From Baffinella frigidus (taxonomy: Eukaryota; Cryptophyceae; Cryptomonadales; Baffinellaceae): a stretch of DNA of 14,107 nt. The stretch is from positions 819,419-833,525 of the forward strand of contig MU646355.1 of NCBI GenBank assembly GCA_026770585.1, read 5' to 3'. The notes under the pieces were generated by a model that worked only from the letters and a program-made list of their open reading frames with translations, was not told the DNA's origin and searched no databases. Both the position numbers and the translations under genes were made by a program. This document shows, piece by piece, positions 1-5,879 of this stretch; position 1 is the first letter of the stretch, and the number at the start of each line of letters is the position of its first letter.

Positions 1-45
<45 letters not shown>
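1..45. repeat. Poly-G tract at window start
   Basis: Forty-five consecutive G. It may be genuine, since shorter poly-G runs occur inside the window (2802-2816 and 3749-3768), or it may be a contig-edge or sequencing artefact. Confidence 0.9.
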
Positions 46-46
<1 letters not shown>

Positions 47-51
47 TGTGC

Positions 52-82
52 CTCCTCCTCCTCCTCCTCCTCCTCCTCCTCT
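52..82. repeat. CTC triplet microsatellite
   Basis: About ten tandem CTC/CCT triplets directly after the poly-G tract. The following 83-182 is GC-rich with no recognisable feature. Confidence 0.85.
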
Positions 83-182
83 GCCTCCCCCGCCGGGGGT
101 GGGGGCGTGGCCTGGGCTGCCGGGATTTAGGTAGGTGAGAGAGACCTGGGGCTATGCGGACGCGGCATGACTCCATGTATCT

Positions 183-279
183 CTCAAGTGGCCAGGGGGT
201 CGAATTCGACCCCCGAGAGGTCCTAGAGGCAGGTCCTAGGGCCCTACGGTAGGGCGTATGCGCCTACTGGCCACTTGAG
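183..279. mobile_element. Small inverted-repeat element, type II ends
   Basis: The element is about 97 bp. Its 12-bp ends are perfectly complementary (ctcaagtggcca at 183-194, tggccacttgag at 268-279). Next to the left end is a 20-bp perfect palindrome (195-214) centred on AATT. The interior carries the core ggtcctagggccctac followed by ggtagggcgtat, which also occurs in the copy at 527-619. It has no coding capacity. It is MITE-like by structure; mobility is inferred from the presence of copies. Confidence 0.7.
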
Positions 280-299
280 GGATGCACGCCCACCGAGGC

Positions 300-405
300 G
301 CCCCCCCCCCCTCTAGGACCACCATAGGGCCCTAGGCATAGGCCTACTGTAAGGTCCTGGGGGTCCTGGGGGGGGGTGCTTTCTGATGAGCGAGGTACCC
401 CTGTA
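300..405. mobile_element. MITE family 1, left end degraded
   Basis: The right end (gagcgaggtacccctgta, to 405) and the poly-C / ctaggacc... / ggtcctggggg interior match the intact copies at 707-827 and 944-1064. The left inverted end is missing or replaced next to the type II element that ends at 279, so this is a partial copy. Confidence 0.6.
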
Positions 406-452
406 GGGCGCGCGCTGCGTGTACGAGTAATGTAGGTAAGAGACTTATTGGA

Positions 453-515
453 CACCCGTAAAATGAGATACGGGTGCCCGTGAAATCACGGGAACCTCGC
501 TCACATGAGCGAGGT
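453..515. repeat. Three back-to-back hairpins
   Basis: 453-476 has an 8-bp stem (cacccgta / tacgggtg) and an 8-nt loop. 477-492 has a 7-bp stem (cccgtga / tcacggg) and a 2-nt loop. 494-515 has a 10-bp stem (acctcgctca / tgagcgaggt) and a 2-nt loop. They lie end to end with almost no spacing. The third hairpin uses the end sequence of MITE family 1, so it may be a collapsed element whose interior is lost. Confidence 0.75.
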
Positions 516-526
516 ATTATTAACCC

Positions 527-619
527 TTAAGTGGCGAGGCCGTCAAATTTGACGGCCAAGAGGTCCTAGGCAGGTCCTAGGGCCCTACGGTAGGGCGTAT
601 GGGCCTACTCGCCACTTAA
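527..619. mobile_element. Small inverted-repeat element, type III ends
   Basis: The element is about 93 bp. It has 11-bp perfect ends (ttaagtggcga / tcgccacttaa) and a 20-bp perfect palindrome at 538-557. Its interior is nearly identical to that of 183-279, but both the ends and the palindrome differ from that copy. Within each copy the two arms match each other perfectly. Confidence 0.7.
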
Positions 620-672
620 CAGGCGTACTCTGGTGTGTAAGAGATTCACTGGATACTGGACACCCATAAAAT

Positions 673-706
673 CAGGGGCTCCTCGCTTATGAGCGAGGAG
701 CCCCTG
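673..706. repeat. 15-bp stem hairpin abutting a MITE
   Basis: Perfect 15-bp stem (caggggctcctcgct and its complement) with a 4-nt loop (tatg). It ends exactly where the next MITE begins (707) and resembles two MITE ends joined head to head (gctcctcgct versus gtacctcgct). Confidence 0.75.
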
Positions 707-827
707 TACAGGGGTACCTCGCTCATAAAAAACAGCCCCCCCCTAGGACCCTACAGTAGGACCATGCCTAGGGTCCTATGGAGGTCCTAGGGGGGGGGCG
801 CTTTCTTATGAGCGAGGTACCCCTGTA
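707..827. mobile_element. MITE family 1, intact copy
   Basis: A 121-bp element with 22-bp perfect inverted ends beginning tacaggggtacctcgct. The interior has poly-C, ctaggaccctacagtagg and, in inverse, ggtcctaggggg. There is no coding capacity. Related pieces lie at 300-405, 944-1064, 1190-1238 and 10165-10278. Confidence 0.8.
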
Positions 828-943
828 GGAGTGCTCTTGGCGGCGCTGTGCGTGTACATGTTGCGAATGAGGTTTATTGGAAACCCAAATACATAGATAT
901 CGGATACCGATGACGCCTCTGTGTCGTGGGTGCGTTCGCGTGT

Positions 944-1064
944 TACAGGGGTACCTCGATTACAAGAAAACGCCTCCCCGTAGGACCCTACAGTAGGCCT
1001 ATGCCTAGGGCCCTATGGTCGTCCTAGGGGGGTGGCGTTTTCTTGTAATCGAGGTACCCCTGTA
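944..1064. mobile_element. MITE family 1, intact copy with altered ends
   Basis: A 121-bp element, the same length as 707-827, with 31-bp perfect inverted ends (944-974 and 1034-1064). Its ends read cgattacaag where the other copy reads cgctcataaa, yet the two arms still pair without a mismatch. The shared interior core (ctacagtaggcctatgcc) is retained. The flank 863-943 contains a degenerate copy of the ttattggacaccc-type spacer also seen near 445 and 650. Confidence 0.85.
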
Positions 1065-1189
1065 GCGCGTGCGTGTTTCTTTGGGGGGGGGGCTGTGCTT
1101 CTGACCTCGCGCCTCTGCCTCTCCGCAGCCTGAATTGCGCCATGTGCGAAAGGAGACAGTCTTCATTCGGGTGTCGCCCGTGTACACTG

Positions 1190-1238
1190 TACAGGGGTAC
1201 CTCGCTCATAAGAAATCGCCACCCCCTAGGACCCTATG
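1190..1238. mobile_element. MITE family 1, left half only
   Basis: Begins with the standard left end (tacaggggtacctcgct, cataagaaa), runs into the poly-C and ctaggaccctatgcc interior, then stops. The right half is replaced by unrelated sequence. The stretch 1065-1189 between MITEs is GC-rich with no supported gene. Confidence 0.6.
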
Positions 1239-1249
1239 CCAGCACGAGA

Positions 1250-1640
1250 GCGCTCGCGTGCTCCCTTTCAAACAAGTGCGATTGGCGTGTCTCCCCCCTC
1301 TCACTCTCACTCTCTCACTCTCTCACTCTCTCTCCCCTCTCTCTCTCTTCCTCCCTCTCTCTCCCCTCTCTCACTCTCCCCCCTCTCACACTCTCTCTCC
1401 CCTCTCTCACTCTCTCCCCTCTCTTACTACGCGCCCACGCAGGCAAGATCGCTCTCGTACTCCGTTTGAGACGAGTGCGATTGGCGTGTCTCTCCCCTCT
1501 CTCTCTCACTCTCACTCTCTCTCCCCTCTCTCACTTTCTCCCCCCTCACTCTCCCCCCTCTCTCACTCTCTCCCCGCTCTCGCAGTACCCCCTCACACTG
1601 GAGGCTCAAGCGGAGCACGATAGCGAGTGCGCTCTTGTGC
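1250..1640. repeat. Pyrimidine-rich tandem repeat, three diverged units
   Basis: Long CT/CTC tracts are separated by a repeated anchor. gagtgcgattggcgtgtct-type sequence occurs near 1275 and 1470, and a weaker third unit starts near 1626 (gagtgcgctcttgtgctcaa). Unit spacing is roughly 200 then 180 bp. Open frames here are low-complexity Ser/Leu/Pro text on one strand and Arg/Glu on the other. I treat them as non-coding. Confidence 0.75.
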
Positions 1641-1742
1641 TCAATTTGAGCTTCCCCCAAGCTTCTGCCGGAGTGGGGAACTCCGACGTAGTCACCCCAA
1701 CCTATCGAATCTGGACGTGACCACGGACACGACCCAGTCACA

Positions 1743-1784
1743 CTTAAGTTGACGTGCTTAAGTTGACATGCTTAAGTTGACATG
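1743..1784. repeat. 14-bp tandem repeat x3
   Basis: Three adjoining units of cttaagttgacrtg. The unit contains the aagttgac motif that also forms the inner arms of the dispersed repeat R1 found from 2212 onward. The remaining 1641-1847 shows nothing else. Confidence 0.85.
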
Positions 1785-1847
1785 CAGCACTCGTTCACGC
1801 CTGAAGCGCGGCTAACGCGAGGCAGCGCGGGACCTGTATGCGAGGTT

Positions 1848-2110
1848 AGGGATTAGGGGTTAGGGGTTAGACTGTAAGGTTTATAATTTAGGGTTTCGGT
1901 TTTAGGGTTTAGGGTTCAGGGTTTAGGGTTTAGGGTTCAGGGTTTAGGGTTTAGGGTTTGGGGTTTGGGGTTTAGGGTCTAGGGTTTAGGGCTTAGGGCA
2001 TGGGGTGTGTGGTTTGGGGTTGAAGGTTTAGGGTGTAGGGTGTAGGGTGTAGGGTGTAGGGTGTAGGGTGTAGGGTGTAGGGTTGAGGGTTAGGGGTGTA
2101 GGGTGTAGGG
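1848..2110 (+). repeat. Degenerate TTTAGGG telomere-like block
   Basis: Tandem TTTAGGG/TTCAGGG/TTTGGGG heptamers become a homogeneous run of about eight GTGTAGGG octamers near 2031-2085. The TTTAGGG type is the ancestral telomere repeat of plants and many algae. Here it is interstitial and degenerate. Confidence 0.9.
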
Positions 2111-2181
2111 TGTAGGTTTGAGGGGGTAGGGACCATGCCAGCCGTACAAACCCACCACAAACTTAAAAGCGTCCGCTCGCT

Positions 2182-2211
2182 TTACAAACGGGAGAGCACC
2201 GGGAAAGGCAC
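2182..2211 (-). CDS. Possible terminal exon 5
   Basis: After the acceptor ctgttgtag at 2212, the frame gives VPFPVLSRL and TAA (2184-2182), in phase with GLQ of exon 4. The preceding intron contains an R1 copy. Support is limited to phase and splice site. The cgtttgtaaagc text around the stop also resembles repeats at 10300 and 11805. Confidence 0.35.
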   Translation of the reverse strand: MPFPVLSRL

Positions 2212-5200
2212 CTACAACAGATGTACAGTCTCGGTAATTTGGTGAGCCCGGGCTCTTTTCCGCTCCAAAGTTGACGAATTTGTGCCGCAAACCGAGCACG
2301 TCAACTTATGAATGGTCGGCCATCAACCCGAGTGAGGCAGAGCTCGGGCGTGGGGGTAGGGGACTGGTTGGCAGAAGCCAGGACCTGGAGCCCGGTCGCG
2401 GCGCAGTCCGGCACAAAGTACGCATCCTCTCCCTCAGCCTCAGCCGTGTTGGCAGACTATTCCTAAGTTGACACGCTGTGTTCGTGGTACAAACCCGTCA
2501 ACGTTTCCACTCCAAAGAGCCTTATCTCACCTGGAGCCCGGTCGTGGCGCAGTCAGGCACAAAGTACTCGGATTCGCGCCACAAACCCAGAACATCAACT
2601 TGTGAATAGTCGTTTCTCAACTGAGGCGGAGCTAGAAAGCGGACCTGGAGCCCCGTCGCGGCGCAGTCAGGCACAAAGTACTCGTCGCTGGTCACAAAGT
2701 CCGGCGTGCCCCGCGCGTCGTGCATCCCCTCCGCCGGCACCTCCCAGTACCTTCAGGGTTCAGGATTCTTGGGGGTGAGGGTGTGGGTTTTGGGTTTGTG
2801 TGGGGGGGGGGGGGGGAATTTCCAGGCCCCCCTCCGCCGGCGGCTTCCAGTACCTGTCAATCGCTCTGCCTTAGTCCATCTGAGCTCCAAAACTTCGTCG
2901 ATTTTGGCGCCCAAATAGAGTAAGCCATTTGTACCGCAACGCGAGCATGTCAACTTTTGGGAATAGCTTGCCAACGCGAGTGAGCCACAAAGTCCGGTGT
3001 TCCCCGCGCGTCGTGCATCCCCGCCGCCGGAGCCTCCCAGTACCTTCGAAGTTAGGGGGGGCAGAGCCACCCTGTATCCCCTCTTCACGAGCCTCTGCAT
3101 TAGAATAGCTTGCCAACGCGAGTGAGCCAATCGGGAATAGCTTGCCAACGCGAGTGAGCCACAAAGACCGGACACACAATCACTCTCACCTTGTGGGGTA
3201 TTCGTGATTGAAGCTCATAAACTTCAACCATGGGATACCATGAGCCTCGTTGAGGCTGACTTGGGTTCGGTGCGTGTGCGAGTGCGATCCTATTTTGGAA
3301 TAGCTCAAACACCCCAAGAGAGCCACCCTGTATCCCCTCTTCACGAGCCTCTGCACTGGAGAGCTAAACGCGATCCGAAAGCAAAAATGCTTTTTCTGCA
3401 GATCTTTTCTACGGAAAGGCGTGTCGTTGGGCCAAGTTGGGGGAAATCAAAACCTAAAGGACCTAAAGGACCGGTGTTCCCCGCGCGTCGTGCATCCCCG
3501 CCGCCGGCACCCCCCAGTACCTTCGAAGTTAAGGGGGGGGGGGTAGGGTGTGGGTTGTGGTTTTTAGTGAACTTTTGAAAGGACCTGAACTCAGGCCCCC
3601 CTCTGCCGGAGGCTCCCAGTACCTAGGAGAGATGAGAGGGGAGAGAGGAGAGGGGAGAGAGGGTTGTTCATGTTGCAGCGAATGAGGGATCTGTGCGCCC
3701 TGACACGCCTCCTCCCCCGGTACCTCCCAGTACCTTTATAGTTCAGGCGGGGGGGGGGGGGGGGGGGGTTAGGGCCGCTTTCAGGTTCCCCCCTTCGCCG
3801 GAGGCTCTCAGTTCCTGTTAATAGCTCTGTCTTAGTCTATATGGGCTCGCCAATTTCGTGCGCCCGGGCTCTTTCCCGCTCGAAGGTTGACGGATATGTA
3901 CCGCAAACCCAGCATGTCAACTTAGCAAACCCAGCATGTCAACTTGAGAATGGTCAAACAGTCACCCCGAGTGAAGCAGAGCTGGCTCCCAGTACCTGGC
4001 GGCGCCTGATTCGAACTGGGTTCGCCGTAATAGACATTTAGCGCAGGACATCCGGTACAAAACTGCAAATAAAATATCGGATATGTGGATATTTAATATC
4101 CACCGAGTACCTCTCGTTTGCAGGAGGGTGTTTCCAGCACATGGCTGCATCGTTGGATACTCGCCCAGCGACAGATCTGTACCGTAAACCCAGCATGCCA
4201 ACGTGAGAACAGTGTGTCAAGTGGAGTACCGCTTCTCGCGCTTGGCCGCAACGGCGGCGCGGTTGTCGGCCATCTCGGCCGCGAGCCACGTGACGAGCCC
4301 CGCGGGGAGCCCGTGCACGGCGAAGTCGCCCTTTTCCGCCTCTTTGTGCGAGATGAACACCACCTGTACCGCCAACCGAGCATGTCAACTTGAGGAAAGT
4401 CGGTCAACTCGAGTGAGGCAGAGCTCGGTCATCCCTGAGACGGTCCCCAGGTTAACCCTAAACCCTAAACCCCACACTACCTTCGCGGCGGTGACAGGGT
4501 CCATGGCTTTCTTGAGGATGTTCCATAGGCCGGAGAACACGCGCGGCGCGTCGAGAAGGATGAGCTTGGAGAGGCGCTCGGGGTACTTGTTGACGATGAC
4601 GCATGTCTTGAGGCCCGTGGCGGGGTCGAGCGCGTCGCGCATCCCGAACCCCTGCAGGTCCAGGATGTAGACCCACTTGCCATCCGCCGGCGCGCGCCCG
4701 ATCCGCTCAAGGCGCGCCCACGTCTCGAGGATGCCCTGGAGGTGAATCATGTTCGCCGAGGAGTCGAAGCGGTCGAGCGACTGTGCCAACGAGGAGTAGA
4801 AGACTGGGCGGCGCTCTTTGTCCCAGCCCACCTGCCTCATAGAGTGCCCCCGCGGGTGGGAAGCGCATACGGGGCAGACTGCTTCCCACGGCCGGTGGGA
4901 GGCGCGCCAATCCAGCACCTCAGTGAGGTACGTGTGCGCCTTCTTCACGTTGCCGTCCCTCGCCCGAAGCACCCTGCGGAGCGCTGCGTCATCTGCGCGC
5001 CAACGCAATGTTTCAGAGAGAGCATGCGCACCAACACAGCGTCGCAGATGGAGGGGGGGAGGGGGGCACATGGAGAGAGGGAGCGAGAGAGAGGGAGGGA
5101 GAAAGAGAGAGACCGCAGTAGTAGGCTGTCTCCTGCTCCTTCAGGCAGCGCGGAACCACCAGCGCGCGCAGCTCCGCCACCTTCTCGGCACTGTCCGCTC

Positions 5201-5279
5201 CAGCGCGGGAATTCCCTCCCGCACCGGCCTCTTTCGACCCGAGCGAAAGTTCTTGGAACGCTGCCGCTCCGTCGCCCAT
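2182..5279 (-). CDS. Sec14-like CRAL-TRIO lipid-binding protein (five-exon model)
   Basis: Proposed model: exons 5279-5114, 4992-4481, 4363-4230, 2750-2645 and 2211-2182, giving about 315 residues. All junctions are GT-AG and the phases fit (166 + 512 + 134 + 106 nt = 306 codons exactly, then 9 codons and TAA). The N-terminal helices (DDAALRRVLRARDGNVKKAH, residues 56-75) and the lipid-binding fold (WVYILDLQGFGM at 162-173, NKYPERLSKLILLDAPRVFS at 190-209, MDPVTAAK at 219-226) are typical of Sec14/CRAL-TRIO proteins. The family carries phosphoinositides or other lipids between membranes; the ligand here is unknown. Exons 1-3 are well supported. Exons 4-5 rest on phase and splice signals. An alternative is that exon 3 reads through to a stop at 4219-4217, giving 274 residues. 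Confidence 0.7.
2212..2384 (-). repeat. R1 repeat occupying a GT-AG interval
   Basis: Minus-strand R1 copy: gctctgcctcactcggg, cataagttgacgtgctcgg, cggcacaaattcgtcaac, gcggaaaagagcccggg, ctcaccaaatt. It is bracketed exactly by GLQ|gtcctgg (2384) and ttgtag| (2212), so the 173-nt repeat behaves as an intron between an exon-4 fragment and the terminal exon. Confidence 0.6.
2385..2421 (-). pseudogene. Exon 4 end fragment, copy C
   Basis: Encodes YFVPDCAATGLQ followed by a GT donor, as in exon 4, but lacks the first two thirds of the exon. Upstream sequence is an R1-related spacer rather than an obvious acceptor. Confidence 0.6.
2440..2530 (+). repeat. R1 repeat, inverted copy
   Basis: Contains gttggcagactattcc, taagttgacacgctgtg, ggtacaaacccgtcaac and ctccaaagagcc. 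This orientation is opposite to the surrounding R1 copies. Confidence 0.55.
2531..2567 (-). pseudogene. Exon 4 end fragment, copy B
   Basis: Encodes EYFVPDCATTGLQ followed by gtgagataagg, a canonical donor. Like copy C it lacks the exon start. Confidence 0.6.
2568..2644 (-). repeat. R1 repeat, partial
   Basis: On the minus strand: gctccgcctcagttgag, acgactattcacaagttgatg, ctgggtttgtggcgc. It lies between exon 4 (donor at 2644) and copy B. Confidence 0.5.
2645..2750 (-). CDS. CRAL-TRIO gene exon 4 (likely)
   Basis: A 106-nt segment with acceptor ctgaag|G and donor CAG|GTCC. It encodes 35 residues (YWEVPAEGMHDARGTPDF, then VTSDEYFVPDCAATGLQ) in the only frame that accepts exon 3's phase. Several damaged copies of its ends lie nearby (2385-2567 and 2853-3995), so the exon has been duplicated repeatedly. 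The domain is not recognised; in this position it would be a C-terminal extension after the lipid domain. Confidence 0.55.
2853..2990 (-). repeat. R1 repeat with acceptor and exon-4-like start
   Basis: On the minus strand: ggctcactcgcgttggc, aagttgacatgctcgcg, ttgcggtacaaatgg, gactaaggcagagcgattgacag, then GTACTGGAAGCCGCCGG (exon-4-like start, from 2853 downward). This is the clearest long R1 copy whose last bases form an AG acceptor. The poly-G run 2802-2816 lies just beyond the exon-like text. Confidence 0.6.
2990..3043 (-). pseudogene. Exon 4 start fragment with MHDARGTPDF
   Basis: Acceptor ttcgaag| then YWEAPAAGMHDARGTPDFV, about 18 codons highly similar to exon 4. It then runs into R1-related text. 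A second similar fragment is at 3470-3520. Confidence 0.6.
3100..3170 (-). repeat. Tandem short R1 pieces
   Basis: gaatagcttgccaacgcgag, tgagcc repeats twice (about 3103-3129 and 3132-3163). A third copy is at about 2959-2988. These are the end of R1 without its inner arms. Confidence 0.6.
3189..3473 (+). mobile_element. Family A interspersed repeat, long copy
   Basis: Begins ttgtggggtattcgtgattg and continues through gggataccatgagcctc, gacttgggttcggtgcgtg, agagagccaccctgtatcc, cactggagagctaaacgcg, atgctttttctgcagatc and acctaaaggacctaaagg. It matches the minus-strand copy at 10547-10837 along about 285 bp. No conserved long protein is evident. The 9-bp repeated tail and the many truncated relatives suggest a SINE-like or other non-autonomous retroelement. 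Confidence 0.65.
3470..3520 (-). pseudogene. Exon 4 start fragment next to family A repeat
   Basis: Acceptor ttcgaag| at 3521, then YWGVPAAGMHDARGTPV. It is cut off where the family A repeat's tail (ending 3473) begins, so the repeat appears to have inserted into this exon copy. Confidence 0.55.
3600..3814 (-). pseudogene. Three more exon-4-like starts
   Basis: Starts at 3622 (ctcctag|GTACTGGGAGCC), 3733 (tataaag|GTACTGGGAGG) and 3814 (taacag|GAACTGAGAGCC). Each is preceded by an AG. Each has only a short exon-like stretch (...CCTCCGGC, G-rich). A GA-rich tract (3626-3663) and a 20-base poly-G (3749-3768) lie between them. Another start is at 3995 (gccag|GTACTGGGAGCC). Confidence 0.5.
3815..3985 (-). 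repeat. R1 repeat, longest copy
   Basis: On the minus strand: gctctgcttcactcggg, aagttgacatgctgggtttgc (present twice in tandem), ggtacatatccgtcaacc, gcgggaaagagcccggg, gactaagacagagc, tattaacag (AG at the end, 3815). The inner arms aagttgac / gtcaacct are inverted relative to each other. Confidence 0.7.
4038..4229 (-). other. Region after exon 3: short R1 intron and optional exon
   Basis: On the minus strand, 4229-4177 starts gtactcc and ends in the R1 acceptor tttacggtacag, which would make a 53-nt intron. After it, 4176 onward stays open in the compatible frame (RSVAGRVSNDAAMCW...) to a TAA near 4038. Within this, gtactcgg (about 4113) to tttgcag (about 4066) could be another mini-intron. 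It contains the palindrome gtggatattaaatatccac. This is an alternative 3' end for the gene and is less convincing than exon 4 at 2750. Confidence 0.3.
4230..4363 (-). CDS. CRAL-TRIO gene exon 3
   Basis: Follows acceptor gcggtacag at 4364 and continues the domain as VVFISHKEAEKGDF, LPAGLVTWLAAEM, AKREKR. The join TAAK-VVFIS matches the family's usual 'Kxxf(v/i)s' strand after the DP-T motif. It is 134 nt (44 codons plus two bases). The proposed donor CG|GTACTCC at 4229 leaves phase 2, which exon 4 at 2750 accepts (CG|G, Arg, then YWEVPAEG). Without splicing, the frame ends three residues later at TGA 4219-4217. Confidence 0.75.
4364..4480 (-). other. Intron 2, made of telomere-like repeat plus R1
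   Basis: A 117-nt GT-AG intron. On the coding strand the 5' part contains ggtttagggtttagggtt, and the rest is an R1 repeat (gagctctgcctcactcg, caagttgacatgctcgg, gcggtacag). The R1 sequence ends exactly at the splice acceptor. Nearly the whole intron is therefore dispersed repeat. Confidence 0.7.
4481..4992 (-). CDS. CRAL-TRIO gene exon 2 (main lipid-binding domain)
   Basis: A 512-nt exon coding residues 56-226 without a stop. Order: DDAALRRVLRARDGN (N-terminal domain), EVLDWR, WDKERRPVFY (113-121, the usual entry to the lipid domain), LDRFDSS, WVYILDLQGFG (beta strand), TCVIVNKYPERL, KLILLDAPRVFSGLWNI, KKAMDPVTAAK. The donor is AAG|GTAGTG at 4480. The long open frame on the opposite strand here (4742-5707) is its antisense shadow. 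A near-identical protein segment is encoded on the plus strand at 8992-9886. Confidence 0.9.
4993..5113 (-). other. Intron 1, pyrimidine-rich
   Basis: A 121-nt GT-AG intron. On the coding strand it opens with a long CT tract (ctctctctttctccctcc) and ends gttggcgcgcag. Its 3' part, from gctctctctgaaac to the acceptor, is also present upstream of the second CRAL-TRIO copy at 8875-8991. That copy therefore arose by genomic DNA duplication, not through spliced RNA. Confidence 0.7.
5114..5279 (-). CDS. CRAL-TRIO gene exon 1
   Basis: Starts at ATG 5279-5277 (MGDGAAAFQE...) and encodes 55 residues plus one base. It includes KVAELRALVVP and CLKEQETAYY, the helical lead-in expected before a CRAL-TRIO N domain. 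The donor is TGCG|GTCTCT at 5113. Splicing to 4992 joins the split codon as GAT, giving ...YYC-DDAAL, the usual family pattern. No TATA box or other promoter could be recognised upstream, where a family A repeat begins within about 100 bp. Confidence 0.75.
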
Positions 5280-5339
5280 CACGCTGGCTTCAATATCCGA
5301 TAGGCGCTTTGGTGCTAAAAAAAGAAGCTGACAAGGCCA

Positions 5340-5493
5340 AAAACGGCTCCAACGTCAAAGGATCGCCACGAGCCTCTGCACTGGAGAGCGAAACGCGATC
5401 CGAGAGCAAAAATGCTTTCTCTGCAGTCCTTTCTACGGAAGGGCGTGTCGTTGGCATATGTTGGGCGAAATTAAAACCTAAAGGACCTAAAGA
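5340..5493 (+). mobile_element. Family A repeat copy
   Basis: Contains cacgagcctctgcactggag, acgcgatccgagagc, aaaaatgctttctctgcag, tcctttctacggaagggcg, tgtcgttggcatatgttggg and aaacctaaaggacctaaag. The left third seen at 3189-3340 is missing. Confidence 0.7.
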
Positions 5494-5754
5494 ACGTGGG
5501 GGCCTTTTCTACTCTTCTTACGCGGCCCGCAAGGAGAGTAGTCCACATATTTTTGCCCAGTCCGCCATCCGCTTCCAAGCGGATCCGCCATCCACAACCT
5601 TGTTACAAGGTTGTAAGGAGGTACATTGGGCATCTGTGTGTGGATTAGGTGGAGGCCTCGTGGGTTCTTCACGGGAGAGATCAGGGGCTTGCCTCACCGA
5701 CCGGTGATCCGTCACCGGGTTCTGGTGGGTAAAATCTTGGTGAATCTCCCCTAA
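5494..5754. other. Intergenic stretch with small palindromes
   Basis: No gene seen. It holds aaccttgttacaaggtt (perfect arms around one base), ccgcttccaagcgg, and a stem ccggtga / tcaccgg near 5701-5717. Weak open frames on both strands have no family resemblance. Confidence 0.5.
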
Positions 5755-5878
5755 TATGGGTAGTGGCAGTTTCTTGCCTTAGGATTCGACCGGACGATTA
5801 CCCGGATATTTTCCTAAGCTCGCCTCATTTCTGCACCGTGCATTTCTCTTTCCAATAAAGTCAATAAGTGTCAAGAAG
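5755..5878 (+). repeat. Tail repeat with AATAAA-like signal
   Basis: tatgggtagtggcagtttc, tttcctaagctcgcctca, gcaccgtgcatt and caataaagtcaataagtg match the minus-strand sequence at 10402-10531. In that copy it directly follows a family A repeat, so it may be the distal part of a longer family A element. The aataaa is a possible polyadenylation signal. Confidence 0.55.
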
Positions 5879-5879
5879 T

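Noticed and set aside
264-455. Small open frames giving TSLIR / EVPLY text near 264, 1024 and 10094
   Set aside because: They are translations of MITE family 1 inverted ends, which read open in both directions.
1073-1741. Open frames rich in Ser/Leu/Pro or Arg/Glu
   Set aside because: They come from MITE ends and a CT-rich satellite; low-complexity text is open in several frames.
4742-5707. 321-codon plus-strand open frame
   Set aside because: It is antisense to CRAL-TRIO exons 1-2, runs into a family A repeat, and has no family motif.
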